Source of the DNA: Whitmania pigra
Lineage: Eukaryota; Annelida; Clitellata; Hirudinida; Haemopidae
Assembly: GCA_021613335.1 (NCBI GenBank)
Contig: JAJTWR010000335.1
Span: 309,001-373,000, forward strand
Reading direction: 5' to 3'
Length of the DNA: 64,000 bases
Below, piece by piece: positions 1 to 13,170 of this stretch. The notes below the pieces were generated by a model that made no database searches, had not been told where the DNA came from, and saw only the letters and a program-made list of their open reading frames with translations. How positions within the stretch are numbered: the stretch's first letter is position 1; the number at the start of each line of letters is the position of its first letter. The translations under genes and the position numbers were made by a program.

Positions 1-242
1 GCTAAGATGTCTAATTATAGGTTTGTTGGGAAGTTCTTTAGGACGGATGTTTGCAGTTTGCTATTAAATTGGTCACAACAAATGTTTATAATTAATGCTT
101 GGCATTTGTTTTCATGACAAAAAGATTAATATTTTTAAAAGCAGATTACTATTATTAGAAAACCTTCATTAGCGATGCTATGCATATTCTGGCCTTATAA
201 ATTAATTATTATTATTATTATTATTATTAACTTTTTTTCAAG

Positions 243-2143
243 ATGGTGGCCAGGCAGAGTTCTGCCCTCCAAGGAATTGAAGGACAAGAACCACAACTTT
301 GTCTCGAGCAATCACTGTCCCGGTGATGTGGCCGTTCAGTTTTATGGCTTAAAGCTGGTGTTATGGGTACCCTGGTACAGGTAATTGAAGGCTTATTCTG
401 AATTTTTTATCTGCTAGGGTTGATTTAAGAGCTGCTTCTTTTACCTGTTTTATGAACCAATTAATTTCATTAATAATTAATAATTAATACTTCATTAAAT
501 GATCCAGACTACTGAGGTTTGAGGATGGTGAACACCTAAGTAGGGACTATGCATACAGGCATCTCACTGACGTCTACGAAACTGGTTGGAATCTATTAGT
601 TAATTAATTTAATTATTTATTTTCTTTATTATAGCTCATACTGAAATGCACTGTTTTATAGCTGTGTCGGCCGCTAGTACATTTAACGAGAGCAGGACTA
701 ATCAAAAGAAGAATGAACTTTTACTCGATCAAAAATCCGGGTCAAAACCCACCCCATACAAACATGTCAAGGTGATTATTGGGTCGAAATTATCATTATA
801 TTATTTCACGTAATACGAATCTCATGTTTTGAGCTGTAGCTATGCTGAGACTCAAAAGATGTCTTAACATCTTATCGATGACCTAATTCGGAGCATTTGC
901 TCTTTTGTAACTTTTACAGACAAACATACCACTCGGGGGCGTGGAATTAATGAAGGTGCCACCTTCCGAGAGTCCGGTCTGCCATTGCGTCCCGGACGAG
1001 CAGGGCTTTTTCTGCGGCCCCGATTCCGATTGCATCAATCGTCTGATGCTCTACGAGTGCCACCCGATGATCTGTCATGGACAGAGCAAGTGCCTCAATC
1101 AGAGGTTCTCTAAAAGGCAGGATGCCAACATCAAGCCCAAGAAGACCCAGGAGAAGGGTTGGGGTTTATTTGCCCAGTCCCCGATAGAAAAGGTAGGTTG
1201 CCTCCTTAAGGAGATTTTGCACTTATTGATTTGCCTTTAGTGGCTCGCAATTATTCAGTCACAACTTTCTTACATTATCAATTCATTTATGATGTAAGGT
1301 TTGTTGCCTTTGACAATGAGTGCATAAATGTTTTTTACAGGGTCAGTTTATTGGCGAATATGTCGGTGACCTCATAGATTCAAAAGAGTGCAAGAGAAGA
1401 TTGGAAGAGGCCCAAATCAATGGCATCAAGAACTTCTACATGTTGACGCTCGACAAAAACAGGTACTTCTATAGAACTTACATGTACATAACATACTTTG
1501 ACCATGCCCGAGACGAGCTTTAGCAAATTTGGCGTGCAACTTTTTTTTAGAATAATCGATGCCGGTCCAAAGGGTAACTATACAAGGTTCATGAACCACA
1601 GCTGTGAACCCAACTGCGAGACACAAAAATGGACCGTGTGCGGCGACATCAGGGTCGGCCTTTTTGCTCTGAAGGATATACCGGCAGGTAGGCTGGTTAT
1701 TACCTCGTTAATATCATATTGTAGAAATATTAGGACGACGATTTTTGAGTCAAAGTAAAATATATTTAGTTGCTGTCATCTTTATGTAAACATCATTATA
1801 TTTAACATTATTTAATATTGGTGGAATGCTTCTGCTGATCTACAGGCACAGAGTTAAACTTCAATTACAACCTAGACTGTTTTGGTAACGAAAAGACAAA
1901 GTGCAAGTGTGGTTCATCCATATGCAGTGGGTTCCTAGGAGTTCGACCGAAGGTGAAACTACAATAGTATAATAATATGATAGTGACGTTTAAAGGAATA
2001 ACGATGTATTTGTTATTTCATTTCAGACTGCCGTAGCTGTCGAAATTGAAAAAAAGTCACAAGAGACGAAACTGAGGAGAGAAGCCCTCGCCTTAAATCA
2101 ACAATTAAAGAAAAGAGGTAGAAAACCGAAGCTGGTTGTATAA
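243..2143 (+). CDS. NSD (NSD1/2/3-like): NSD-family histone H3 lysine-36 methyltransferase, 3' part (PWWP, AWS, SET, post-SET)
   Basis: Nuclear SAM-dependent lysine methyltransferase; the family methylates H3K36. The 5' end lies outside the window. Exons read: 243-380, 508-584, 662-771, 920-1192, 1341-1462, 1551-1687, 1846-1952 and 2027-2143, all phases compatible. The first exon carries a PWWP fold (RWWPGRV start, [10 protein letters not shown] core). Exon 4 is the Cys-rich AWS domain plus the start of SET (KGWGLFA). Exons 5-7 hold the rest of SET, with the catalytic [10 protein letters not shown] block and the [12 protein letters not shown] active-site tyrosine segment, followed by a post-[13 protein letters not shown] zinc motif. 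The protein ends only about 39 residues after post-SET with a basic [10 protein letters not shown]-hook-like tail, so the C-terminal PHD/C5HCH module of vertebrate NSD1-3 is absent. Family assignment is firm; the orthologue number cannot be decided. Confidence 0.93.
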
Positions 2144-2728
2144 ACCAAGATTTATAAATGCCGATCGTTAAAATTGACCGTCCGTTAAATTGCCGGAAAT
2201 TATTTGAAAAGGACTATTTTGATTCTTGTTATGGATTGTCAGGAGTCGTACGTATGCTACTCGACTATTCATTAGCAGAATGCATTTAATATTTAATAAA
2301 ATTGTCACACTGTAAATCGTTCCATTTCCGATAAATAGCTTATTTTTCATCAAGGGATGTCATATAATTTTGCTTAACTTGCTTTTTGAACTAATAAATT
2401 TTTAAAAGTATTGTTTACAAAAATTCCAAAGATGGTACATTTTTAAAATATGGCTGTTATGTTACTTTTACTGAGTTTCGTAAAGTGGGGGAGAGTTTGC
2501 GGCACCTGTGCATCTGATTTTATTGAAATAACATACTTTGCGTTGGTTATTTGTTGATGAGAAGGTTTTATCTGGATTACTTTAGCGTCAGTGTAGTTAA
2601 CTTAACGTCATCTTATTTAGCTCGTTAGACGGTGTTTTGAGGAATTATTAGTCTTTTATCGTCACAAGAAGTGCGTTTTAACTTATAGAATTTTATATTT
2701 TCGTTTTCATGATATTGCCAAGTAAAGA
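2144..2728. other. Spacer between NSD and TUT4/7 genes
   Basis: AT-rich spacer of 585 bp between two same-strand genes. It must hold the NSD 3' UTR, with a candidate AATAAA polyadenylation signal at 2295-2300, and the promoter and 5' UTR of the uridylyltransferase. No coding exon was recognised. Confidence 0.6.
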
Positions 2729-5700
2729 ATGGCATTGACGACAGATAGTATAGAGAAGGATTTGAAAAAAATTCTAAATATCAGTTCAATTGCAAAAGTC
2801 GACCTTGAGAAAAAAGTCGAAACTGATCGCCTCCCAAACGGATTCCATGCGAATGGTGCTTTTGCTCCCAAAGCAAATGCTACAGCCGACTGCTCGGGTG
2901 ATCATGGCATGATTAAAGAGAATAGCAATGCTGCAAAGTTAAGAGGGGATGGATTCAAGAAATACCCAAAGAAGGATCACTTCAAACCAGGGAATATAAA
3001 TACAGATGGTTACAATGGCCACAACAGCAGCTCTGATCCCGATATAAAATTTAGCAACAAAGGCAAACGAGATCAGATTGCAAATGGTTTCTACAAAAAT
3101 GACAATAAAAACTCAAACCTTGTCTTTATGGGTGGAAATAAAGGTGAAATCAATGCAAAAGACAATTTAAATGAGATCAGATCGAAGAACAAAAACAGAA
3201 GAGCTGGGGATATTCTGTGGAGAAAGAAAAGAAACAAGCAGGATCCCATTCTGCTGGCAAAGGCCGAGCCTACGAATTGCTTCGATAAGAAAGTCGACGC
3301 TGCCGACGACTCGGAAGCACAAAAACAACATGCCGTGTCGAAGAGAAGCTCGAAGGAAAAGGCATTTCAATCGGCACTAAAATCGGGTGACGACGACGAA
3401 GACGATGAAGATCAAGGTTAGAATCGAGAGTGTTGCATTTACAATTTTCGAATTTAATTCTATTCTTGCAATGATGACTTGATTATGAAGATCAAGCTGA
3501 TTGTTGCATCAGAGACATTTATTTCTGCTTCCCAATTGATATTTCTTTGCTATCTTTGCTAGAGATCATGCCTTGTGTTTATATTTTATAGTGTTCACAA
3601 TGGTAACATAATTTAGGATTTTAAGTGCCATCTTCTGATGCAGAGAACGATAAAACCAATTAATTTGTTTGTATTGACCATTTGTTTAAATGGTCCTTGT
3701 AAACATATGTAAACAAAACATCTTTAATTTTACAGAGAATCCATCATCTACTACAAACTCTTCAACGATTAAATTGCTAAAGGTTGTTTTTATTCTTGGA
3801 TATTTTTTTAAAGTATGCTTTCAATTAGCCTGGCTAAATTTCAGGCCTTATTTAATATTTTGCATATTTTACAACTTTTACTTTTACCCTCTGGTGTTTG
3901 CATCTGTTGGTTTGCTCATGTGAAATTCCCGATTCTACGGCAATTACATTTGCACTCTTAAATGAATGTTGTGCTCCTACAAATGAAGATATCGACAACC
4001 ATCTATTGAATCCAAGCTCATTTACTAACTCATTATGAACAGAGGGCTGTGAATGGTTTGAAGTCAAATTTGCTAAAATGTTTGCACGACGATCGAGTTC
4101 TGGTCGGGAGGTTTCTTAAAGAGTTCTCCCTCGAATGAGAACCAGAACCAAATAGCAATGTTGCCTTGCTAGTAGAAGCTTTACGCGTCATCGGAAGGAC
4201 TTTTTTTTGTATTATGTTGCATTTAAAAAAATTGTATTCTTTTACATTTTCCATCTTTCCATCCATGCTTGATGAGTTATGATAAGTTTCTTGGCCGGAG
4301 TTTTTGTTTGTTTTTTTAGGCTGTGCACTTCATTTTGTTATTCTCTACTTGAAGCTCTGTGTTTACTAATTGTTCAGAGATAGCATTCATAAGGATTAGA
4401 TGCAGGCTTAATGGTGCTCATTGTTATGATCTTTGCATTCAACAGTGCATTATTTCCTTCTGCTGATCATTAATTCTCTAACGAATTGATCCTGATCACT
4501 TTAAGAATACAATCGAACTTGTTCTGTGATTTCTAAATGAAAAAAAACTCTCCACAACTTCCAACTGATGACCAAACCTAGAGCTCATCCATCCACTTTG
4601 AGGATTTCACTTTCACACTATCACTATCTATCTAATCATCTGTCCATTCATTCATCCATGCATTTATACATCCATTAATCAATCTATCAAATTCCAACTA
4701 GTCAAAAGTCAGTATTTAAGATTTAATGCTTAACACGCTAGGTTCTTGCCGATTCATATTTTGAACTCGCTGAATGACTGCATTATTTGTTTGTGCTAGA
4801 TTATTTGTTCTCATTATTACTAATTTAATAATAATTTACATAATAATTCTCATTATTACTAATTTAATAATAATTTACATAATAATTCTCATTATTACTA
4901 ATTTAATAATAATTTACATAATAATTCTCATTATTACTAATTTAATAATAATTTACATAATAATTCTCATTATTACTAATTTAATAATAATTTACATAAT
5001 AATTCCCATTATTACTAATTTAATAATAATTTACATAATAATTCTCATTATTACTAATTTAATAATAATTTACATAATAATTCTCATTATTACTAATTTA
5101 ATAATAATTTACATAATAATTCTCATTATTACTAATTTAATAATAATTTACATTATTATTAATTTCTTGAACTTCTGCATGGCAGGAGGAATTGTGCTCA
5201 CTGACGAACGGTCTCCTGAGGTCCGTGTACGAGGAGAACAAGATCATCGAAGAGGATGTAGCTGTCAGGATGAAGGCCTTCGAGAAGCTCAAAGAGATTA
5301 TTGCTTCAGTCATTCCTGGTTTGTTGGTCTTTGTTGATGCAAAAAATAAATTGTGCTAATTATGTTTGTTTTGTTTTTTTTTATAATTAAACAATGTTGT
5401 TTACACTTTTATTTATTTTGAGGGTAATATCTTAGTGATGTATATAGTAATCAATTCCATTTGAAAGTTTTTATAATGCTTGCAATAACATTATTTTAAG
5501 CTACTGTCTTCTACGGTGTAGCTCTTAGGGACGTAAGCAGTTCGGTCATTTATCACGATTATCTATTTCTGTATCATTTGAGTCATGGATGTCAAATGAA
5601 TGCTGAGATAAAAATAACATCGTATAAAACCTCTGCACTGAATCAGTCTGCTTAAAAGCCTTTAACAAATTAATGTTATTAAAAAACTACTCATCAGATT

Positions 5701-8700
5701 CAAACGTCAGGATGTACGGATCCCTGGAGACGGGAGTTTCCACGAAGTCGTCGGACGTCAACGTCGACGTCACCACAAAGCAGGCCAAGGAGGATCTGAA
5801 GACTTTAAAGGCAGTCATAGAATCAAATCACCAGGGTCAGTTATTTTTAGCCTGCTAGGTGTCATGTGTTATTGAGGTTGATTATGTATGCTGGGTCGAT
5901 AGCAGCGAGTCGATTTTCGATTTGTACATTAGCATAATTTATTCATCAGACATCTTCAGAAATGTCGAGCTGTCGCACGCCACGAATTCCCTCATCATGA
6001 CCATGGATTGGTGTGCCGAGGGCGAGCCCTCGTTCGCCTTCACCATCAAGGCCAACGTCGACAATTCCATCCAGACGTCCCAACTGCTTGCAATCTACAC
6101 CGGCATCGACAACAGGGTGCCAATCCTTGCGGTCTGCCTCAGGGTTTGGGCAAAGGTTTGGTTTAGTGCTGTAGCTTTATTACGTGAGGCAGTATTTCTT
6201 ATGGGCAGTTTCAGTTCGGCTCGCTTTATAACGATGAAATGAAATTGATTAAAAGTGGTTGCAATGGATAGTGATTTTAAGTTGATTTTTGTAAAAGTTC
6301 AAGTAATTGGAAATATGATTGTGCTAAAATAATGTTACATTAATGTAATATTATAATATTATTATAAATGTTAAATTAAATAAGTTAATCTAAAATGATA
6401 CTGATGATGACATTAATAATAATAATTAGCATGCCCGTGTTTCGTGGCCAACTTTTGATGCAAAGTCTGATCTTTATCACGTAACCGTACGACTAATCGT
6501 TTCCATGACGACGAACGACCTTAAGATGTTACCAACTCTGTCTGCAGATATTCCAACTGGACCGGCAGGATGAAGGTACTCTTCCGACTCATTCCTTCCA
6601 TCTGATGGTCATCCATTTCATGCAGAAGATACAAGCGCTTCCAGTGCTGCATGAGGTAAAATTAGCACAGACTAAATAGGATTACATTCAGTTTCAATTT
6701 TTAGTTCATTACGTTTGGCATGATGATGATGATGGTTATGGGAAAGTGGTGGTAAGGATTATGATAATGATGGTAGTGGCGATGAGAAATAGACTACGAT
6801 GCATACCCGCTTCCAACAAGATAATGCAAAGCGGGAACTGGAACTCAATGCCACGGAAAATCGATGTTTTATTTTTTAAAGCGAGACCTAGCACTTGTTG
6901 TTATCGAAAGATTTTGGTGTTCGATGTTTTCAACTGTTACTCTTCGTTTCCGAACAGCTGTTGCAGAAAGGAGAGAACAACGGCCAGGAAGAAAGAGACA
7001 GCAACATCGACCCTTCACTTCTCGAGGGGTTGGCAAAGGTTATAATTAATTATTTAGTCAAATCATCGATCAAAACCGAACGGCATATAAGTGACGCACG
7101 ATTTTCGTGGCCATATTTTGTGCCCGACCGAACGCATCGCCTCGTAGCATCGTTTTGGTTGTCCGTTATCCCCTCGATCGAACGATAATGATGACAATGA
7201 TGCCTGTTATCGTGGTCCCGGAGACCAATTGGACCAATTACCCTGGATATATTGCTCCCGTCAAAAGTAGCGCGGCACAAACGTCGGTTGCATCGTACCC
7301 TTTTTACTCTTATCAGGAATGGACGCCGAAGAAAGCCGTCGACCAAAGTGCGGGCATGCTGTGGACGAGGATGTTGAAATACTACGACAACTACCCCTTC
7401 GAGAAGCAAGTGGTTAACGTGAGGAAATCAGAAGCACTGACGAGGAACACGTTGGGATGGGGTTCGAAGAATATTGCCATCGAAGGTGGGTTTGTCGACC
7501 TCGGTTGATGTTGTTCTGTTTGCATTGAAATACATCAAAACAATCAACAATTGCTTTAATCGATTGATTGGCATCTGTTATTGTATTACGGTGCATCTGT
7601 GCTCGATGACCCGGTCTAAATTTTGTTAATTAAGTACTAAATTAATGAGTGTTTGGTTATTAACGAGAATTAATGAGAGTTTATAAATAATAACACTGAA
7701 ACAATCGTCTTCAGATCCTTACTGCGCTCGTCGCAATCTGGCCAGGTCTATGTGCCACAGTTCCATCTACAAGTTTTTCAGAAAACAACTGGCATCAGTC
7801 AGGTGGGCCTTTTCACCTCAGAGCTTTAGCCCGGTGATGACGACGGCCGAGAGTCTGTCGAAGCAGTACTTCTCGGAGGAGGCCGCCACGGACATGGTGA
7901 GTACGACGACAACGATGAATCACGACGTCTTAAGTTTTATTCGATGACCGAATGACACGATCGCCAATCTTCCAAGGTCCCCCCGAAAATGTGCACAACG
8001 TGCCAAAACATTGGCCACGTGAAGCAGTCGTGCCCGGAAGAAATCGTCATCCCCGCTCTGCCGATGCCTCCGCCCAAGGAGTGGGTGGTGAACTTTCTTG
8101 ACGCCATCTTGGAGGATGTCATGGGTAGGCTGTCATTCTTGTACTCACCTGTTTGGCACTTCTATGTGTCAATTATCTGGTGCATGTGCTCATATGTGTA
8201 ATAATCTTGAAATAATTATTATTATTATAATTGTATTTTATTGTTATTATTATTATTATTATTATTGGTATGGAATAGTTTTCAAAATAAATAACTATAA
8301 ATGATTGCTGACGATCCTTAGCTGCCAATGAACAGAGCGCAGACGAGTACAGGGTCAAGGAGCTTTTCAAGGAGAGTATCGAGCACCTCCTCAGGTCTAT
8401 CTTTCCTGATAAAGGTGATGATGATGATGATATACAATTATGTAATCAGCATAAATAAAGTCAAGCTCAATTACAATTATGATATCAATTAACTTTGGAT
8501 TACTTATTGCCTCTTAAATATTAAATTTTAGCCTCTAAAAAATGAATTACGGCCTTGTAAGCAGTTTAAATCATGACTCATCAATTCCCGCAGATCCAGT
8601 CTTGACTCTGTTTGGTTCTTCCTGCAATGGTTTTGGATTCAGGAAGAGTGACCTCGACCTGTCACTGAGTTTCAAAGGTCAAGAATCACTTGAGGTAGTG

Positions 8701-8701
8701 C

Positions 8702-8737
<36 letters not shown>

Positions 8738-8881
8738 GTTGTTGTTGTTGTTGTCGTCATTATTATTTTTTTTTAAATTATTATTATTATTGTTGTTATT
8801 ATTATTATTATTATTATTATTGTTGTTGTTGTTGTTGTCGTCATTATTATTTTTTTTTTTAAATTATTATTATTATTATTA

Positions 8882-8952
<71 letters not shown>

Positions 8953-11232
8953 GTTTAGCATTATTAATGCTAGAGGTATTGTGTTATTATCCTATGGCTA
9001 ACATGTTGATGCCTGGTGTCAATATTGCACGTTGCCTGTAATTCCCTCGGATGGCAGCTGTAAATTCAAAGCCTAATCACTCCAAATGGATAATGCCATG
9101 AGCAACATAGTGCAGTATTTCTTAATCACTTCTGTGGTTCTCCTTCCACAAAACTGTCATGGCAGTATAAGCTGGTAGCTGATGCCACTCATTATGGCCG
9201 TTGTTTTTGAATGGCTGTTGAATGCAGGGGCATTATTCCCGTGCCATCATACATTTTGCCATGCTTCATGCTTTAGAATGAACATTGTAATTCTTAAGAC
9301 ATATGAATTCATGTACTGCTTGTCAATCTTTTGAATAGATGCCCGTGTGCGTCCAAATCATCAACAAACTCGCTGACAGTCTCGACAGGGATGAACGCTT
9401 CAGGGAAGTAATCGCCATAACGACGGCCAAAGTGCCCATTGTCAAGTTCTGCTTGGGTGACTTTGAGTGCGACATCTGCCTCTACAATACGCTCGCCCAG
9501 CACAATACCAGGTTGCTGGCCAGGTATGCCGAAATGGACAGGAGAGCCCGTCTCCTTGGATACGCCATAAAGCACCTGGCAAAGGTAGGCTGATTGAATT
9601 TTTTTTAAATTTAAAATTTGTTAGAAAATTCTATTTAGTTAATTCAAGTGAAGCTCTTGAATATTTGGCAAAGAAACGTATCATTATGTTATTGCATTAA
9701 GACTTCATTTTGAAATGATCAATACCCAGGTGTGCCATATCTGTGATGCTTCAAAGGGTAGTCTCTCCAGCTATGCGTATACGCTCATGGCAATATACTT
9801 TCTGCAGAGGACTGTACCACCTGTTCTACCTGTGTTGCAAGAGGTGAGTTGATTTTTTAATTTCTTCGCCGGTGCAGTCACGTGATCGCTCTTGATTTAT
9901 CTGGTTGATGATGTTTTTTATAATCAACGATCCTGTAGCTGTATTTTTTCTCACTGCTGTGATGATATAACTAATCTAGTTCCAATCGCAATCATTAACA
10001 AGATTCGCATGTGATTTGTCCTTCAGCTGACCAATGAGAATGCAACTTCCACCGGCAAGAAGCCAAGCGTCGTGGTGGAGGGATGGGACGTTTGGTTCGA
10101 CGACAAAAGTCGAAACTGGAAGAGCGAGAACACTCAGAGTCCAGGACAGCTGTGGCTGGAGATGGTAGAATTTTATTCGAGCTACTTCGACTACGAGAAC
10201 GAAGTCGTCTGCATCCGCCAGAGGGAGAGACTCCCCAAGTCGGAAAAGAACTGGAACGGGTCGGGGATAGCCATCGAGGACCCCTTCAATCTGGACCACA
10301 ACCTCGGAGCCAGGCTCACTAACAGGATGAGTACCTACATCAGAAAGGCTTTCCAGCGCACGATGGTCACGTTCGCCTCCGAGGACAACGTCGGGGACGC
10401 GGCCAAGTGTCGCAGTGCGAAGCACTTCCTCTTTAACAGGTCCAAGCTGACGGACGGACCCCCGCCGAACGATCGCGGTTGCAGGAGGTGTTTCAAGTTG
10501 GGCCACTTCATTGCGGACTGCCCGAAACTGCAGAAGAAGAGGCAAAAGCAGTCGGTCGACGAAGTCGGCGACGGTAGGGAACCGGTAGCATCCGGCGGTG
10601 GCGAGCCTCCGAAAGTCCAGGAGAGCGAATCGTCCGCTCAAAATGGCACCGCTAAGGCAGATGCCGAGGACAAGCCACTTGCACATCCTCAAGCAACCCA
10701 CACTCTCCACAGCAACAACAACATTCTCGTGGACAAGCACCAGCAACACGTAAAACTGTCGTTGCCGCCCCCCGGCTTTGCCGCTTTGCATCAGTCGCCT
10801 CAGAAACGACCGGTTCTTCAGGTTCCTGCCAGCATGGTACCCATCATGTCCCAGGGTCCGCCGGGCCAAATGACCCGACACTTCTTTCCGACGGGGGGAT
10901 TCCTCCTGCCGCAGTTTCAGCAGTTTCCCCGCCTCCAGCAAGTTCCCATGTCGATGCCTGGAATTCAGCTGCGCCTCCCACAGACCATTCCATCGATGAA
11001 CACGGTTTTCAAGAGATCGGACTTTCACCAACCTCTCCAGGAGTCTCATTATCGTCCTCGCCCTCATGCCCATCAGCAACACCATCCTGCTCCCCATCAT
11101 CATCATCAGCATCATCTTCAGCAACAACAGCATCATCAACTTCAACAGCAACAGCATCATCAACTTCAACAACAGCAACAACAACAGATGCATCATGTAG
11201 TCTCCAATGTCCCGAAGACTCAGTTTCCCTAA
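2729..11232 (+). CDS. TUT4/TUT7-like: Terminal uridylyltransferase, TUT4/TUT7 (ZCCHC11/ZCCHC6) type
   Basis: The family adds uridines to 3' ends of pre-let-7 and mRNAs in the cytoplasm. Exons: 2729-3416, 3736-3782, 5186-5318, 5698-5835, 5950-6155, 6548-6655, 6958-7038, 7224-7485, 7715-7896, 7977-8124, 8322-8414, 8594-8694, 9339-9584, 9730-9843 and 10027-11232; total 3753 nt, 1250 aa. Order: disordered basic N-terminus; first nucleotidyltransferase/PAP-associated unit (about 246-555), a pseudo-domain because DVNVD replaces the DxD pair; CCHC knuckle 1 (CTTCQNIGHVKQSC, about 620); active unit with GSSCNGFGFRKSDLDLSL and third acidic ECDICLYN; PAP-associated region (GWDVWF, GSGIAIEDPF); CCHC knuckle 2 (CRRCFKLGHFIADC, about 1000); and a Pro/Gln/His-rich tail of about 230 residues. 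The acceptor at 7221-7223 is GAG, chosen because only it keeps the frame. I did not see an N-terminal C2H2 finger. Confidence 0.95.
4808..5158. repeat. 39-bp minisatellite, nine tandem copies, in a TUT4/7 intron
   Basis: Nine near-identical head-to-tail copies of a 39-bp AT-rich unit end 27 bp before the acceptor of the exon at 5186. Because 39 is a multiple of three, one plus-strand frame stays open across the whole array and into the exon in the wrong frame. The resulting Ile/Tyr-rich reading frame is taken as accidental. Confidence 0.95.
8704..8955. repeat. (ATT)n/(GTT)n microsatellite in a TUT4/7 intron
   Basis: Starts about 10 bp after the donor at 8695. Two tandem blocks, each an ATT run, then a GTT run, then a GTCGTC and oligo-T segment, are followed by a pure ATT run. 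The block structure indicates duplication of a compound repeat. Confidence 0.95.
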
Positions 11233-11330
11233 CTTGACGGTCTCAAATCTCACGACTGTTTTATAAATTTGATATTTTAACTCCTAATTTCCTATAGTTC
11301 GAGTCTTTTTATCTCTAGTGTGTGAGGAAC

Positions 11331-11461
11331 CTAATATGATGAGTTTGAACTTTCACCAAATAAGATAAGCTTGTCCTTTCACCTAATAAGATGAGTTTGA
11401 ATTTTCACCTAATAAGATAAGTTTGACCTTTCACCTAATAAGATGAGTTTGACCTTTCACC
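11331..11461. repeat. 26-bp minisatellite, about five copies
   Basis: Tandem units based on CACCTAATAAGATGAGTTTG plus six bases, slightly diverged, immediately downstream of the TUT4/7 stop codon and probably within or just after its 3' UTR. Confidence 0.9.
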
Positions 11462-11915
11462 TGATGCACTCATGTCCTTTTCTCTTGAACCTGGAAAATA
11501 GGATCTCCTAGAGATTTCCCCGGTCGGATCGTTGATCATGATAGTAGTTGTTTTAGCAGATATCCTTAATTGGCCGTTCGATGTTTTCATTTGACATAAT
11601 TTTTGTGTGTGACGTCTGCACAAAAGTCTCAGGTCCCACTGACTGGTCCATGACGGTTGATAGTTTTTAATGATGATAATAATAATATTAGTTATTATAT
11701 TAATATTATTAATAATAATAATAATTGTTATTTAATGCTGACGAGTGTTAAAGTTGTTATAATGAACAGTAACGTCAAAACGTCGTCTTAACGACAGTTG
11801 TTCACGTCGAGTTCTCGTAATCAACCAATTACAAACTTTGGGAATGTCTGTTAGATTCTAAATTATATTCGGTTATTTGAGCGTCATCCTTTTTTCTGAC
11901 GTCCTCGTCTCGTCC

Positions 11916-11946
<31 letters not shown>

Positions 11947-12477
11947 AATTACTCTGGCACGTGATGTCATTTTTCTTTCTCCGTCCCGGCTTTTATGTAT
12001 TCATCTATTGGTTTTGTTGCTGGTTATTGTAGGGAGATTTTTCTCTTCTCATTAATTCGAACGACGATTGCACACAAACTTGAAGCTCTTCGAAGAATTA
12101 CTGAGCAGTTTTGGGGAAGAAGAGATGAAATGTAGATCGTAGATTGTAAGTAGCCGAATATTTATTAGGCTGAAGCAATGACTAATGACTGCGGAGTTGA
12201 GGTGGTCTGATGATTAGCACGTTGAATGGACATTGGAAAATGTGTCTCGTTTTCCTTGATGACGTGAGCTAAATGATCTGCCTGAGATATGCTTTGGCGC
12301 AGCAGCAACGGTTAGCCAGTGAATATTTTTGTGTTTGATTTATGCGACCATGGTGGCTCTGAGGTCAAACCATTTCGGTACGTTTGAAGTGTGTGGTTTT
12401 ACGTTTAATGGGGTTTTATGTGCTCAGTCGACTAGAGACCCTGGGAGGAAGTTTGAGTTACATTTAATGCTTTCTAA

Positions 12478-13170
12478 AAATAAATTTAAGTCTTAATAGC
12501 CACTAAAAGGTTTGCCTCTGAAGGCTTCAAGTAAAAGGCCAGCGAATAACATCGGAAAATCTACGGCGTATCACTTGCTCAGTCTATGATAGTGCAGTCA
12601 CCTGCTGTGTCTGTTTTTGTCATGATCTCCAGCTTTCTCTTCGGCTGTCCGTGCCATCGTCATCGTTTTCATCATCAAAGGTCTCATCGTCACCGATATA
12701 CTCATCATTTTAGTCATCGTCTCGACCTGAAGCTTCAAAAGTCAACTCAACTCAAGAACAAGCTTTCTCTCCTTAAATAGTGGTGATGACGGTTAGGGTG
12801 GACCTGACAATGAAGGGTTTGACCCTTTTCAGTTTCCCGGTTGGGGTTGGAGATGATCTGGAAAGATCTAGGTGATGAATGGGATCTATCCATGAGTAGA
12901 AAGCGATTGAGACGCAGGGAAGCAGCAATGCGAGACATGGTAGAGGTGACGTCATTGTCGTTTTCGTTGGTATAGTGGTTAGATATGAGGAATGGTATAA
13001 ATCCAGTAATCTACTTCAGAAGTTCTGCTTATTTTTAATACAATTTTCACTGTACAAGGTATTAAATTTGTTGAGTGGCATCAGCACCTATATCATGAGA
13101 TAACAGGAGAGTTTATGAGTCATATTTAATGTTTACCAAAAAATAAATTCAAGTCTTAACAAGCACTAAA
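12478..13170. repeat. Dispersed repeat, copy A (12478-12975) plus module B (12990-13170)
   Basis: 12478-12975 is clearly similar along its length to 18966-19535. 12990-13170 resembles 17610-17780, sharing the TGGCATCAGC block and the AATGTTTACCAAAAA block. Read on the minus strand, copy A keeps an exon-like frame (ASLRLNRF, then a Ser/Pro/Asn segment), which suggests a duplicated gene fragment rather than a classical transposon. No terminal inverted repeats, reverse transcriptase or transposase were seen. Confidence 0.75.

Noticed and set aside
4774..5337. 187-codon frame through the 39-bp minisatellite
   Set aside because: Enters the true exon at 5186 in the wrong frame and consists of repeat translation.
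9976..11253. 425-codon minus-strand open frame
   Set aside because: Antisense shadow of the large last exon of the TUT4/7 gene, which is clearly coding on plus.
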